Of a DNA stretch of 64,000 nucleotides, positions 7,726 to 15,808 are shown piece by piece. Origin of the DNA: Cryobacterium sp. HLT2-28. GTDB lineage: Bacteria; Actinomycetota; Actinomycetes; Actinomycetales; Microbacteriaceae. The notes below the pieces were generated by a model, which was given only the letters and a program-made list of their open reading frames with translations, was not told the origin of the DNA and ran no database searches. How positions within the stretch are numbered: the first letter of the stretch is position 1; every line of letters begins with the position of its first letter. A program made the translations under genes and the position numbers. Where the stretch lies: the NCBI RefSeq assembly GCF_004402495.1, contig NZ_SOFH01000006.1, positions 62,001 through 126,000 on the forward strand, written 5' to 3'.

Positions 7726-9579
7726 TTACTTCTTCTCTTTCTTGGGCGGCTCGTCGCCGGAGAGCGCGGCGATGAAGGCCTCCTGGGGAACCTCGACCCG
7801 GCCGACCATCTTCATGCGCTTCTTGCCCTCTTTCTGCTTCTCCAGCAGCTTGCGCTTGCGGGAGATGTCGCCGCCGTAGCACTTGGCCAGGACGTCCTTG
7901 CGGATGGCGCTGATCGACTCGCGGGCGATGATGCGGGCGCCGATCGCGGCCTGGATCGGCACGTCAAACTGCTGGCGCGGGATGAGCTTGCGCAGCCTGC
8001 CCGTCATCAGCACGCCGTAATCGTAGGCCTTGTCACGGTGCACGATCGCGCTGAACGCGTCGACCTGCTCGCCCTGGAGCAGGATGTCGACCTTGACCAG
8101 GTCGGCCTCCTGCGAGCCGATCGGCTCGTAGTCGAGCGACCCGTAGCCGGCGGTGCGGCTCTTGAGGTTGTCGAAGAAGTCGAAGACGATCTCGCCGAGC
8201 GGCATCGTGTAGCGGATCTCGACCCGGTCCTCACCGAGGTAGTCCATGCCGAGCAGGGTGCCGCGGCGGCTCTGGCAGAGTTCCATGATCACGCCGACGT
8301 AGTCCTTGGGCGCGAGGATCGCGGCCTTGACGATCGGTTCCTCGACCTTCGCGATCTTGCCGTTGGGGAACTCGCTCGGGTTGGTGACCGTGACGGTCTT
8401 CTTGTCGTCGGTGGTGACCTCGTAGATCACGCTGGGCGCGGTGGTGATCAGGTCGAGCCCGAACTCGCGGTCGAGGCGTTCGGTGATGATCTCCAGGTGC
8501 AGGAGGCCGAGGAAGCCGCAGCGGAAACCGAAGCCGAGGGCGACGGATGTCTCCGGCTCGTAGACGAGGGAGGCATCCGACAGCTTGAGCTTGTCGAGGG
8601 CCTCGCGGAGGGCCGGGTAGTCGCTGCCGTCGATCGGGTACAGGCCGGAGAACACCATCGGCTTGGGCTCGGTGTAGCCGGGCAGGGCCACGGTGGCGGG
8701 GCGCAGGGCGGTGGTGACGGTGTCGCCCACCTTCGACTGGCGCACGTCCTTGACCCCGGTGATCAGGTAGCCGACCTCGCCGACGCCGAGTCCCTTGCTC
8801 ACGGTGGGTTCCGGGCTGGTCACGCCGATCTCGAGGATCTCGTGGGTTGCCCGGGTGGACATCATCTGGATCTTCTCGCGCGGGTTCAGCTTGCCGTCGA
8901 TCATGCGCACGTAGGTGACGACGCCGCGGTAGCTGTCGTAGACCGAGTCGAAGATCATGGCGCGGGCGGGTGCGGCCGGATCGCCGACCGGCGCCGGGAT
9001 CAACCGGGTCGCCCGGTCGAGCAGTTCGGCGACGCCGACGCCGGTCTTGCCGGAGACGCGCAGCACGTCGTCGGGGCTGCCGCCGATGAGGCTGGCCAGT
9101 TCCTTCGCGTACTTGTCGGGGTCGGCTGCCGGCAGGTCGATCTTGTTGAGCACGGGGATTATCGTGAGGTCGTTCTCGAGCGCCAGGTAGAGGTTGGCGA
9201 GGGTCTGGGCTTCGATGCCCTGGGCGGCGTCGACGAGCAGGATGGCGCCCTCGCAGGCGGCCAGGCTACGGGAGACCTCGTAGGTGAAGTCGACGTGGCC
9301 GGGGGTGTCGATCATGTTCAGGGCGTAGGTCTGCCCGTCGAGTTCCCACGGCATCCGCACGGCCTGGCTCTTGATGGTGATGCCGCGCTCGCGCTCGATA
9401 TCCATCCGGTCCAGGTACTGGGCGCGCATCGCCCGGTCGTCGACGACCCCGGTGATCTGCAGCATCCGGTCGGCCAGCGTCGACTTTCCGTGGTCGATGT
9501 GGGCAATGATGCAGAAGTTACGGATGAACTCGGGAGGTGTTGCGGCCGGTTCAAGCGCGGTGAGGGGTCTCGGTGACAT
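7726..9579 (-). CDS. lepA: Elongation factor 4 (LepA)
   Basis: 617 residues from the ATG at 9579 ([18 protein letters not shown]); an upstream in-frame extension has no family support. GTPase motifs are AHIDHGKST (G1), DTPGH (G3) and NKID (G4), followed by EF-G-like domains II, III and V and the LepA-specific C-terminal region ([17 protein letters not shown]). The protein is a ribosome-associated GTPase affecting translation elongation and initiation. First gene of lepA-DUF1990-hemW. A GGGAG lies 12 bases upstream of the start, longer than ideal. Confidence 0.97.
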   Translation of the reverse strand: MSPRPLTALEPAATPPEFIRNFCIIAHIDHGKSTLADRMLQITGVVDDRAMRAQYLDRMDIERERGITIKSQAVRMPWELDGQTYALNMIDTPGHVDFTYEVSRSLAACEGAILLVDAAQGIEAQTLANLYLALENDLTIIPVLNKIDLPAADPDKYAKELASLIGGSPDDVLRVSGKTGVGVAELLDRATRLIPAPVGDPAAPARAMIFDSVYDSYRGVVTYVRMIDGKLNPREKIQMMSTRATHEILEIGVTSPEPTVSKGLGVGEVGYLITGVKDVRQSKVGDTVTTALRPATVALPGYTEPKPMVFSGLYPIDGSDYPALREALDKLKLSDASLVYEPETSVALGFGFRCGFLGLLHLEIITERLDREFGLDLITTAPSVIYEVTTDDKKTVTVTNPSEFPNGKIAKVEEPIVKAAILAPKDYVGVIMELCQSRRGTLLGMDYLGEDRVEIRYTMPLGEIVFDFFDNLKSRTAGYGSLDYEPIGSQEADLVKVDILLQGEQVDAFSAIVHRDKAYDYGVLMTGRLRKLIPRQQFDVPIQAAIGARIIARESISAIRKDVLAKCYGGDISRKRKLLEKQKEGKKRMKMVGRVEVPQEAFIAALSGDEPPKKEKK

Positions 9580-9890
9580 GGTCTGGCAATTCTCCCATAG
9601 CTGGCTGCCCGCCGGTTTCGCCCGGCCGATGCCGGCCCTGGGGCCGCGCCGGATTCGGCAGCCCGCGACCGCGGGCGCGGTAGCGCGCTGCGGAAACGGG
9701 CGCGGCGACAACCCGTTCGTGCCGACCGCGACCTGCGCTAGCCTCGAGCCCGACCAGACGCCGCTGGTCGAGCAGCCGGATGACGTGCAGAATCTCTGTA
9801 TCGGGTCGGCACCGAATCGCCGTCAACCCCGACGCACCACCAGCTTCGAGCTGCCACAAGCCCGAACAGAGCCCAGGCAGGAGGGTAGCC
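9580..9890. other. Divergent intergenic region between lepA and the hydrolase
   Basis: 311 bases without a gene on either strand. It should contain both promoters. The only promoter-like word is the self-complementary GCTAGC at 9737-9742, giving TAGCGC (minus) and TAGCCT (plus), each without a convincing -35. No tRNA-like, riboswitch-like or repeat structure was recognised. Confidence 0.5.
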
Positions 9891-10637
9891 ATGACATCGG
9901 CCACACCAGTCCTCTTCGTGCACGGGATCCGAACCTCGGCCACCATGTGGCGGCGGCAGCTCACGATCCTGGGTGAGGCCGGGCATCCCGCGCTGGCGGT
10001 CGATCTGCCCGGCCACGGTTCGCGCCTGGCCGAGCGATTCACCGTCGAGGGTGCCCTCGCCGCCATCGACGACGGGGTCGCAGCCCTGGGCGGCCCGGTG
10101 GTGCTGGTCGGTCTCTCGCTGGGCGGCTACTACGCCATCGAGTACGCCGCGCGGCACCCCGAGCGGGTGGCCACGCTGGTCGCCGCCGGCTGCTGCGCGA
10201 TCCCGTCCGGGTGGCCACTGGACGCCTACCGGCGCCTGGCCCGGCTGATCCGCAGACTTCCCGACCATGGACTCTGGCTGCACACCACCCTGGTGCGGGT
10301 GCTGCTGCCACGCCAGGGTGCCGCGGACACGCTCGCCGGCGGGGTTCCCCTGCACGTGATGGACGCCGGGCTGGCCGCCACCGGCACCCTCCGCCCGCTG
10401 AAGGGCCTGTCCCGGTATCCGGGTCCGGTCTGGCTGGTCAACGGCGCTTTCGACCAGTTCAGGCTGCACGAGCGCCGCTTCCTCGGCGCGTGCCGGAACG
10501 GTCGCCTCGTGGTCGTGCCGCGGGCCTCGCATCTGGTCAGCCTTGCCCAGCCGGAACGGTTCGCAACGGTGCTGCGCGGCATCCTCGATGACGTCGCCGC
10601 CGGCCGCCCGCGGCCGATTGTCGACCCGGTCGAATAA
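9891..10637 (+). CDS. Alpha/beta hydrolase
   Basis: 248 residues from ATG 9891, which has GGAGGG 7 bases upstream. The oxyanion-hole motif LFVHGIRTSATMW near the start, the nucleophile elbow GLSLGG (Ser in G-x-S-x-G), a likely acid Asp in NGAFDQF and the C-terminal catalytic His in RASHLVS form a complete alpha/beta hydrolase triad. No signal peptide. The substrate is unknown; general esterase, lipase or lactonase activity is possible. It stands alone before rpsT, whose promoter may lie in its last codons. Confidence 0.85.
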   Translation: MTSATPVLFVHGIRTSATMWRRQLTILGEAGHPALAVDLPGHGSRLAERFTVEGALAAIDDGVAALGGPVVLVGLSLGGYYAIEYAARHPERVATLVAAGCCAIPSGWPLDAYRRLARLIRRLPDHGLWLHTTLVRVLLPRQGAADTLAGGVPLHVMDAGLAATGTLRPLKGLSRYPGPVWLVNGAFDQFRLHERRFLGACRNGRLVVVPRASHLVSLAQPERFATVLRGILDDVAAGRPRPIVDPVE

Positions 10638-10647
10638 CTGGTATCGT
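10618..10647 (+). promoter_or_regulatory. Candidate rpsT promoter
   Basis: TTGTCG at 10618-10623 and TATCGT at 10642-10647, 18 bases apart, overlapping the hydrolase stop. It would give a leader of about 100 bases before the rpsT GTG. Motif match only. Confidence 0.4.
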
Positions 10648-10755
10648 TTCCTGTTGGCTTGCGTGTTGGGTCCCACCCCACACGATCATTGCCGCACGGC
10701 GCCCTCTACCGCCAAGCGGCCCATCCGAACAAGAACCTAACGAAAGCGTATAAAC

Positions 10756-11019
10756 GTGGCAAATATCAAGTCGCAGATCAAGCGAATTGGCACCAACAAG
10801 AAGGCCCAGGAGCGCAACAAGTCGGTGAAGAGCGAGTTCAAGCGCGCTATCCGTGCGACGCGCCTCGCCGTCACCGCCGGTGACAAGGACAAGGCCGTTG
10901 CCAGTCTCGCCATTGCTTCGAAGAAGCTTGACAAGGCCGTCAGCAAGGGCGTCATCCACAAGAACCAGGCGGCGAACAAGAAGTCGGCCATCGCGAAGTC
11001 GGTCGGCGCACTCGTCTAG
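10756..11019 (+). CDS. rpsT: 30S ribosomal protein S20
   Basis: 87 residues, normal for S20, very rich in Lys/Ala ([20 protein letters not shown]). It binds 16S rRNA in the small subunit. GTG start, as often for rpsT, with a weak GAAAG ribosome site. Codon use is strongly biased to C-ending and AAG codons, as in highly expressed genes. It is monocistronic: preceded by a ~118-base leader region and followed by a strong terminator. S20 commonly autoregulates its own translation; no specific structure was verified here. Confidence 0.97.
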   Translation: MANIKSQIKRIGTNKKAQERNKSVKSEFKRAIRATRLAVTAGDKDKAVASLAIASKKLDKAVSKGVIHKNQAANKKSAIAKSVGALV

Positions 11020-11072
11020 TCACCACCCAGACCTGGTTTGAGGCCGATGTTCGGAACTGAACCGGTGTGAAG

Positions 11073-11107
11073 GAAAGCCCTCGCCTTATGGCGGGGGCTT
11101 TCTTTTT
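11073..11107 (+). terminator. Rho-independent terminator of rpsT
   Basis: A 13-pair stem (11073-11085 with 11090-11102, one G-U pair) closed by the loop TTAT and followed by five Ts at 11103-11107, 54 bases after the rpsT stop. Confidence 0.92.
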
Positions 11108-11179
11108 CTGTGCCGTGACAGTGTGAGCCGGCGGCGGCCGGCGCAGGGGGCCGCCGGCTGGCTGCCCGCCGGGGAAGGG

Positions 11180-12286
11180 TCAGACTGCGCCGCGGCGGGC
11201 GATCACGCCGACGAGGCGTTCGAGGGCGAAGACCGGGTCCCGCCCTGCCCCCTTGACCGCGGCATCCGTCTCGGCGAGCATCACCATGCACCGGGCCAGG
11301 CCCTCGTCCGACCAGCCGCTCAGGTCACGCTGGGCCCGCTCCACCTGCCACGGCGCGAGCCCGAATTGCGAGGCGAGCTGCCCGGAACCACCGCGCACAC
11401 CGTAGAGCTTCGCCATCGTGCGGATCTTCATCGCGAACGCGGCGACGACGGGAACGGGGTCGGCGCCCGAGGACAACGCGTGCCGGAGGATGACCAGGGC
11501 CTCACCATGGCGCCCCGCGATCGCGGAGTCGGCGACCTTGAACGCGTTCGCTTCGACGCGTCCGCCGTAGTACCGGTCGACCGTGGTCTCGGTGACCTCG
11601 GACGCCGAATCGGCGATCAGCTGCTGGCAGGCCGCGGACAGCTCGGCGAGGTCGCCGGAGAAGGCCGCCACGAGAGATCGAAGGGCACTGGGCGTGACAC
11701 GCTTGCCGGTAGCCTTGAATTCCGCCGATGCGAAGTCGTGCCGGTCGGAGTCCTTCTTGAGCTCGGCGCAGACGACCTCGACGGCGCCGCCGACTCCGGA
11801 CCGGATCGTGTCGAGCAGCTTCTTGCCGCGCACCCCGCCACCGTGCCGCAACACGACGTAGGTGTCCTCCGCCGGATTCTCGAGGTAGGCGAGCGCCTCG
11901 ATGATAAAGGTGTCGCTGCATTTCTCGACCGAGCTCACCCGGATCAGCCGGGGCTCACCGAACAACGAGGGGCTGGCCATGGTGAGCAACTCCCCCGGTG
12001 CATAGCTGTCGGCCTGGATGTCGCTGATCTCGAGGCTCGGGTCTTCGAGCTTGAGGAAGTCCCTCAGCTGACGGATGGCCCGTTCCGCGAGGAACACCTC
12101 GGTGCCGGAGACCAGCACGACCGGGGCAGGGCGCACCTGGTGCCACGACAGTTGCGGGATGGCGACCGACTTGCTCGATCCGGCCTTGCTCGATCCGGCC
12201 TTGCTCGGAGTTGATCGGCCCGTTGCGGCCCGACCAGAGGATGCGGTTCGTGCGGCCACTCGGTTCCCTTCGATTGCGTGGGTCAA
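11180..12286 (-). CDS. holA: DNA polymerase III subunit delta
   Basis: 368 residues. After a low-complexity N-terminus (about 1-42, with the repeat SKAGSSKAGSSK) comes the delta core: APVVLVSGTEVFLAERAI, then YVVLRHGGGVRGKKLLD and the C-terminal YGGRVEANAFKVADSA helical region. Delta is the clamp-loader wrench that opens the beta sliding clamp. The comEA-comEC-holA order is typical of actinobacteria; the start is 2 bases after the comEC stop. The N-terminal extension is unusual, and a start further in is possible. Confidence 0.93.
   Translation of the reverse strand: MTHAIEGNRVAARTASSGRAATGRSTPSKAGSSKAGSSKSVAIPQLSWHQVRPAPVVLVSGTEVFLAERAIRQLRDFLKLEDPSLEISDIQADSYAPGELLTMASPSLFGEPRLIRVSSVEKCSDTFIIEALAYLENPAEDTYVVLRHGGGVRGKKLLDTIRSGVGGAVEVVCAELKKDSDRHDFASAEFKATGKRVTPSALRSLVAAFSGDLAELSAACQQLIADSASEVTETTVDRYYGGRVEANAFKVADSAIAGRHGEALVILRHALSSGADPVPVVAAFAMKIRTMAKLYGVRGGSGQLASQFGLAPWQVERAQRDLSGWSDEGLARCMVMLAETDAAVKGAGRDPVFALERLVGVIARRGAV
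12170..12208. repeat. 15-bp tandem repeat in the 5' end of holA
   Basis: CTTGCTCGATCCGGC at 12170-12184 and 12185-12199, and a partial third copy to 12208. In frame, it encodes the repeated SKAGS of the HolA N-terminal extension. Confidence 0.85.
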
Positions 12287-12288
12287 GC

Positions 12289-14871
12289 CTAGCCCGGGCC
12301 GCCGACGGGGGCAGCAGGCGAGTGACCCGTGCGCGCCGGTCCGGACGCCGGCTTCTCGGTCCAGACGGTCAGCGCGCCGTGCCCGCCCGGGTCGAGGGCC
12401 ACCACGGCCAGACTCTGCCGGTCGGTGCGCACGGCGACGGTGCCCTCCGAGGCGAGAATGTCGAGCAGACGGTCGGTTGGATGGCCGTAGCCGTTGTCGG
12501 CGCCGACCGAGATCAGCCCCACCGTCGCCCGGAGATCGGCATAGAGGTCGGGGCTCTGGTCCCTCGAACCGTGGTGGGCAACCTTGACGACGTCCACCTG
12601 GCCGGGCGCTGAGGCACGGCGCAACGCGTCCTGAGCCTCCTCGCCGAGGTCGCCGAGGAAGATCGAGCGGATGCCCCGCCCGTCGAAGCCGATCGTCACA
12701 CTCCCCGGGTTTCCGGTCTGCATCACCGGCGAGCCGCGCACGGGCCAGAAGATCTCCCAGCGCAGCCCGCCCAGCGTGCCCCGGTCGCCGCGGGCCGCGA
12801 TGCGCACGTCCGCCCCGCCTTGGGCGAGCCGCGCGTGCAGGTTCTCATCCTGGGCGTTCTCCGGAGTTCCGACCAGGACCGTGCCGACCCGGCCGATCAC
12901 GGCCTCGATCCCGCCGATGTGGTCCATGTCGTAGTGGGTGAGCACGAGCAGGTCGATCCGCTCGATCCCGAGGGTGTGCAGGCACGCGGTCAACGGCGCA
13001 GGGTCGGGCCCGACGTCGACCAGGGCGTAGCGTTCCCGGTCGCGCACGACGACCGCATCGCCCTGGCCGATGTCGCAGGCCGCGATCTGCCAGTCCGCCG
13101 GGAACGCCACCGCCCGGCCGAGGCCCGCGCCGATCAGGCTTCCCGCGTAGCCGCCTCCGGCGACGATCAGCACGGCCGCCGCGGCGATCCGCCAGCCGGG
13201 CATCCCTGTCGATCCGGGCATCCGCGTCGATCCGGCCCCGCGTCCAGGCCGTCCGAACGGGCCGGGACGACCTGTGGCACCGGGCCTTCCCGGCGCACGG
13301 GAACCGAGCAGGAGGGCCAGTGCCAGCAGCGTGAGCAGCCCGGTGGCCGCGACCCCGAGGGCTCCTCCCACCCACGGGAGGCGACTGCCGGGCAGCGCAG
13401 CGCTCGTCCCGGCGACCGCGGCGATCCACGCCGAGGGCAGCCAGGCCAGCTGCAGGATGCCCCACGCCACACCGGGCAGCCACGGGAGCAGGAGGCACGC
13501 GACCAGGCCGATCACGGTGGCCACGGGGGCGGCCGGCCCCGCCAGCAGGTTCGCCGGCACCCCGTAGAGCGGGAGGGTCGGGCTGAGCAGCACGAGCACC
13601 GGCTGGCAGGCCAGCTGCGCGGCCAGTGGGATCGCGATCACCCCGGCGAGCCAGGACGGCATCCAGCGGCCGAGAACCCGGCCCAGTGGCCCGGCCAGCA
13701 CCAGCAGTCCGCCCGTCGCCAGCACCGAGAGTGCGAAGCCGTAGCTGCGGGCCAGCCACGGATCGAAGACGAGCAACCCGATCACCACGAGGGCGAGCAA
13801 CGGCAGCCCGCGACCCGGCCTGCCCGTCGCGATCGAGAACAGGAGCACGGCGGCCATCAAGGCGGCACGCAGCACGCTCGGTTCCGGGGTCACCAGCACC
13901 ACGAACCCGGCCAGGGTGACGAGGGCCAGCGCCAGGCGAGCCAGGCGGCGCAGCCTCAGATAGCCGCCGAGCAGCAGCATCCCGGCCGTGACGACGGCGC
14001 AGTTCGCCCCGGACACCGCAGTGAGATGACTCAGCGAACTTGTTTTCATCGCGCCGTCCAGGGCCGGCCCCACGGCGCTGGTGTCACCGATCGCCAGTCC
14101 GGGCAGCAGATCGCCGCCCTCCCCGGGCAGCCTCCCCGCGGCATCCGCGAACCGGGTCCGAAGATCGTTCGCCCAGGCCAGCCACCCGGGTGGCGCCGCG
14201 ATCACGGCCGGCGGATCCCGGCCGAAGACGAGCGCCGCCGACGCGGCACCCGGTTCGGCCGGCCGCAGCCGGGCGGACAGGCGGATGACGGTGCCGATCT
14301 GGAGCGCGGGGCCTGCCGGGGCCTCGGCGAAAACCATAACCGGCACCGACACCCAGGCCGTGCGCCCGCCCTGGCCGAGCGAGCCGATGGTGCCGGTGAA
14401 CCGCACCCGGCTCGAGCCGCCACCGGCACCGCCGAATCCTCCGAACGAGGCGGTCTCCACCGGCCTGGACCACACCGTGAGCGTCGCGGTGACCACGGCG
14501 TGCCTGGCCGCCGCGTCCCGCACCTCGGCAGGAAGACGTGCGGGGGCGGCCACGGCGACGGCGGATGCCACGAGCGCGGCGCCCGCGCAGCAGACGGTCA
14601 GCTGGGCGAGGACCGCGCGCACCGAAACCCGGCGTGCTGAAACCCGGCGTGCCGAAACCCGGCGTGCCGAAACCCGGCGCGCCGAAACGACGTGTGCCGC
14701 CGCCGACCGCGCCCGCGATCCGCGGATGGTGGCAACCAGGACCAGGGCCGCCGCAGCGGCCGCCCACAGTGCGAGCAGGCTTCCCGCCGCCCAGTCAGGC
14801 GTCCCGGTGAGCCACCAGCCCGCCAGCCAGGCCGCAGCAGCAGCGCCGGCGAGGCGCAGGTCGACGGTCAC
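12289..14871 (-). CDS. comEC: ComEC/Rec2 family DNA uptake channel protein
   Basis: 860 residues: N-terminal membrane segments and an OB-like region, the competence domain with LSHLTAVSGANCAVV and many transmembrane helices, then a metallo-beta-lactamase-like domain (DIGQGDAVVVRDRERYALVDVG, LTHYDMDHIGG, VAHHGSRDQ). ComEC forms the inner-membrane channel for transforming DNA; the C-terminal domain may degrade the non-transported strand. GTG start overlapping the comEA stop (GTGA). The N-terminus holds four or five copies of VSARR from a 15-bp DNA repeat. No type IV pilus genes are in the window. Confidence 0.93.
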   Translation of the reverse strand: MTVDLRLAGAAAAAWLAGWWLTGTPDWAAGSLLALWAAAAAALVLVATIRGSRARSAAAHVVSARRVSARRVSARRVSARRVSVRAVLAQLTVCCAGAALVASAVAVAAPARLPAEVRDAAARHAVVTATLTVWSRPVETASFGGFGGAGGGSSRVRFTGTIGSLGQGGRTAWVSVPVMVFAEAPAGPALQIGTVIRLSARLRPAEPGAASAALVFGRDPPAVIAAPPGWLAWANDLRTRFADAAGRLPGEGGDLLPGLAIGDTSAVGPALDGAMKTSSLSHLTAVSGANCAVVTAGMLLLGGYLRLRRLARLALALVTLAGFVVLVTPEPSVLRAALMAAVLLFSIATGRPGRGLPLLALVVIGLLVFDPWLARSYGFALSVLATGGLLVLAGPLGRVLGRWMPSWLAGVIAIPLAAQLACQPVLVLLSPTLPLYGVPANLLAGPAAPVATVIGLVACLLLPWLPGVAWGILQLAWLPSAWIAAVAGTSAALPGSRLPWVGGALGVAATGLLTLLALALLLGSRAPGRPGATGRPGPFGRPGRGAGSTRMPGSTGMPGWRIAAAAVLIVAGGGYAGSLIGAGLGRAVAFPADWQIAACDIGQGDAVVVRDRERYALVDVGPDPAPLTACLHTLGIERIDLLVLTHYDMDHIGGIEAVIGRVGTVLVGTPENAQDENLHARLAQGGADVRIAARGDRGTLGGLRWEIFWPVRGSPVMQTGNPGSVTIGFDGRGIRSIFLGDLGEEAQDALRRASAPGQVDVVKVAHHGSRDQSPDLYADLRATVGLISVGADNGYGHPTDRLLDILASEGTVAVRTDRQSLAVVALDPGGHGALTVWTEKPASGPARTGHSPAAPVGGPG
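14624..14698. repeat. 15-bp tandem repeat (five units) in comEC
   Basis: Units of GAAACCCGGCGTGCC start at 14624, 14639, 14654, 14669 and, degenerate, 14684. In frame on the minus strand it encodes repeats of VSARR just before a hydrophobic segment, giving a cluster of arginines on the cytoplasmic side. Confidence 0.9.
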
Positions 14872-15605
14872 ACCGTGACCAGGTCTTTCAGTCCCTCGAA
14901 GGTCTTGTCGCCGATCCCGGTGACGCTGCGGAGGTCGTCGACGCCCGCGAAGGGCCCGTTCGCCTCGCGGTAGTCGATGATGCGCTGGGCCATCAGCGGC
15001 CCGATCCGCGGGAGGGTGTCGAGTTCAGCCACGGTGGCCGTGTTCAGGTTCACCTTCTGGCCGGACGCGGCACCCCCGGCCGCTCCCGCTCCCCCGGATG
15101 CCGGCGGCAGTCCGGCCGGAACCTCGCCGACCTGGGGCAGGTAGAGCTGCTCTCCGTCGCTGAGCCGCCTGGCCAGGTTGGTCCCGGCCGGGTCGGCGGT
15201 CTCGGTCAGACCCCCGGCGGCCGCCACGGCGTCCATCACCCGGGCGCCGACGCCGAGCTGGAACAGCCCGGGCCGGCGCACCGCCCCGAGCACGTGAACG
15301 AAGATGATCGCCCCGGGCGCCGACGCCGGGTCGGTCGGGTTGCCGCCGGTCGCGGCGGCACCGGGTGTTGCCGCAACGCCCGCGGCCCCGCCGCCCGCGG
15401 CTCCGCCCGGCGAGGGTCCTCCGCCCGGCGTGATCACCTGGTGGGTGGCCTGCCCGCCGATCGCCGAGACGACCACGGCGGTGGCCAGGGCCGCGATGAG
15501 CAGCACGACTGCGGCGCCGACCCCGATCCGCATCCGGGCACCCCGTGCGGGGCGCGCCGGGCGGGCCAGGCGCGAGAGCGCCGCTGTGGCCGGGTCAGGC
15601 TCCAT
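14868..15605 (-). CDS. comEA: ComEA family DNA-binding protein
   Basis: 245 residues: a basic N-terminus, one transmembrane segment (about 27-48, GVGAAVVLLIAALATAVVV), a Gly/Ala/Pro-rich linker, a SLBB domain (IIFVHVLGAVRRPGLFQL... YLPQVGEVP) and two helix-hairpin-helix motifs (NLNTATVAELDTLPRIGP; FAGVDDLRSVTGIGDKTFE). ComEA is the membrane-anchored receptor that binds incoming DNA and passes it to ComEC, the next gene. All domains are present at normal length. Confidence 0.94.
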   Translation of the reverse strand: MEPDPATAALSRLARPARPARGARMRIGVGAAVVLLIAALATAVVVSAIGGQATHQVITPGGGPSPGGAAGGGAAGVAATPGAAATGGNPTDPASAPGAIIFVHVLGAVRRPGLFQLGVGARVMDAVAAAGGLTETADPAGTNLARRLSDGEQLYLPQVGEVPAGLPPASGGAGAAGGAASGQKVNLNTATVAELDTLPRIGPLMAQRIIDYREANGPFAGVDDLRSVTGIGDKTFEGLKDLVTV

Positions 15606-15726
15606 CCGGGCAGGCTAGACCGTCCGGCTCGGCGGGCCGGGCGGCCGGGATCGGACGGTGCGAGACCGCCGGATCCCGGCCCTGTGGAGGCGAGGCCAGA
15701 CCACGAGGCCAGCCCGCGAGGCCAGA

Positions 15727-15808
15727 CGTGGGGGTCTGACCGTGGGGGTCAGACCGTGGGGGTCAGACCGTGCGGGTCAAACCGTGCGGGTCAAACCACG
15801 AATCAGAC
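15727..15808. repeat. 14-bp tandem repeat starting at the leuS stop codon
   Basis: Five 14-bp units (CGTGGGGGTCTGAC, two CGTGGGGGTCAGAC, two CGTGCGGGTCAAAC) at 15727-15796, and a shorter degenerate unit running into the last leuS codons. On the minus strand most units carry a TGA derived from the GTC-TGA end of leuS. The unit is not a multiple of three, so these stops fall successively in all frames. Confidence 0.85.

Noticed and set aside
11108-11179. Small RNA or gene between rpsT and holA
   Set aside because: The gap holds only the tail after the terminator; no promoter, hairpin or frame was recognised.
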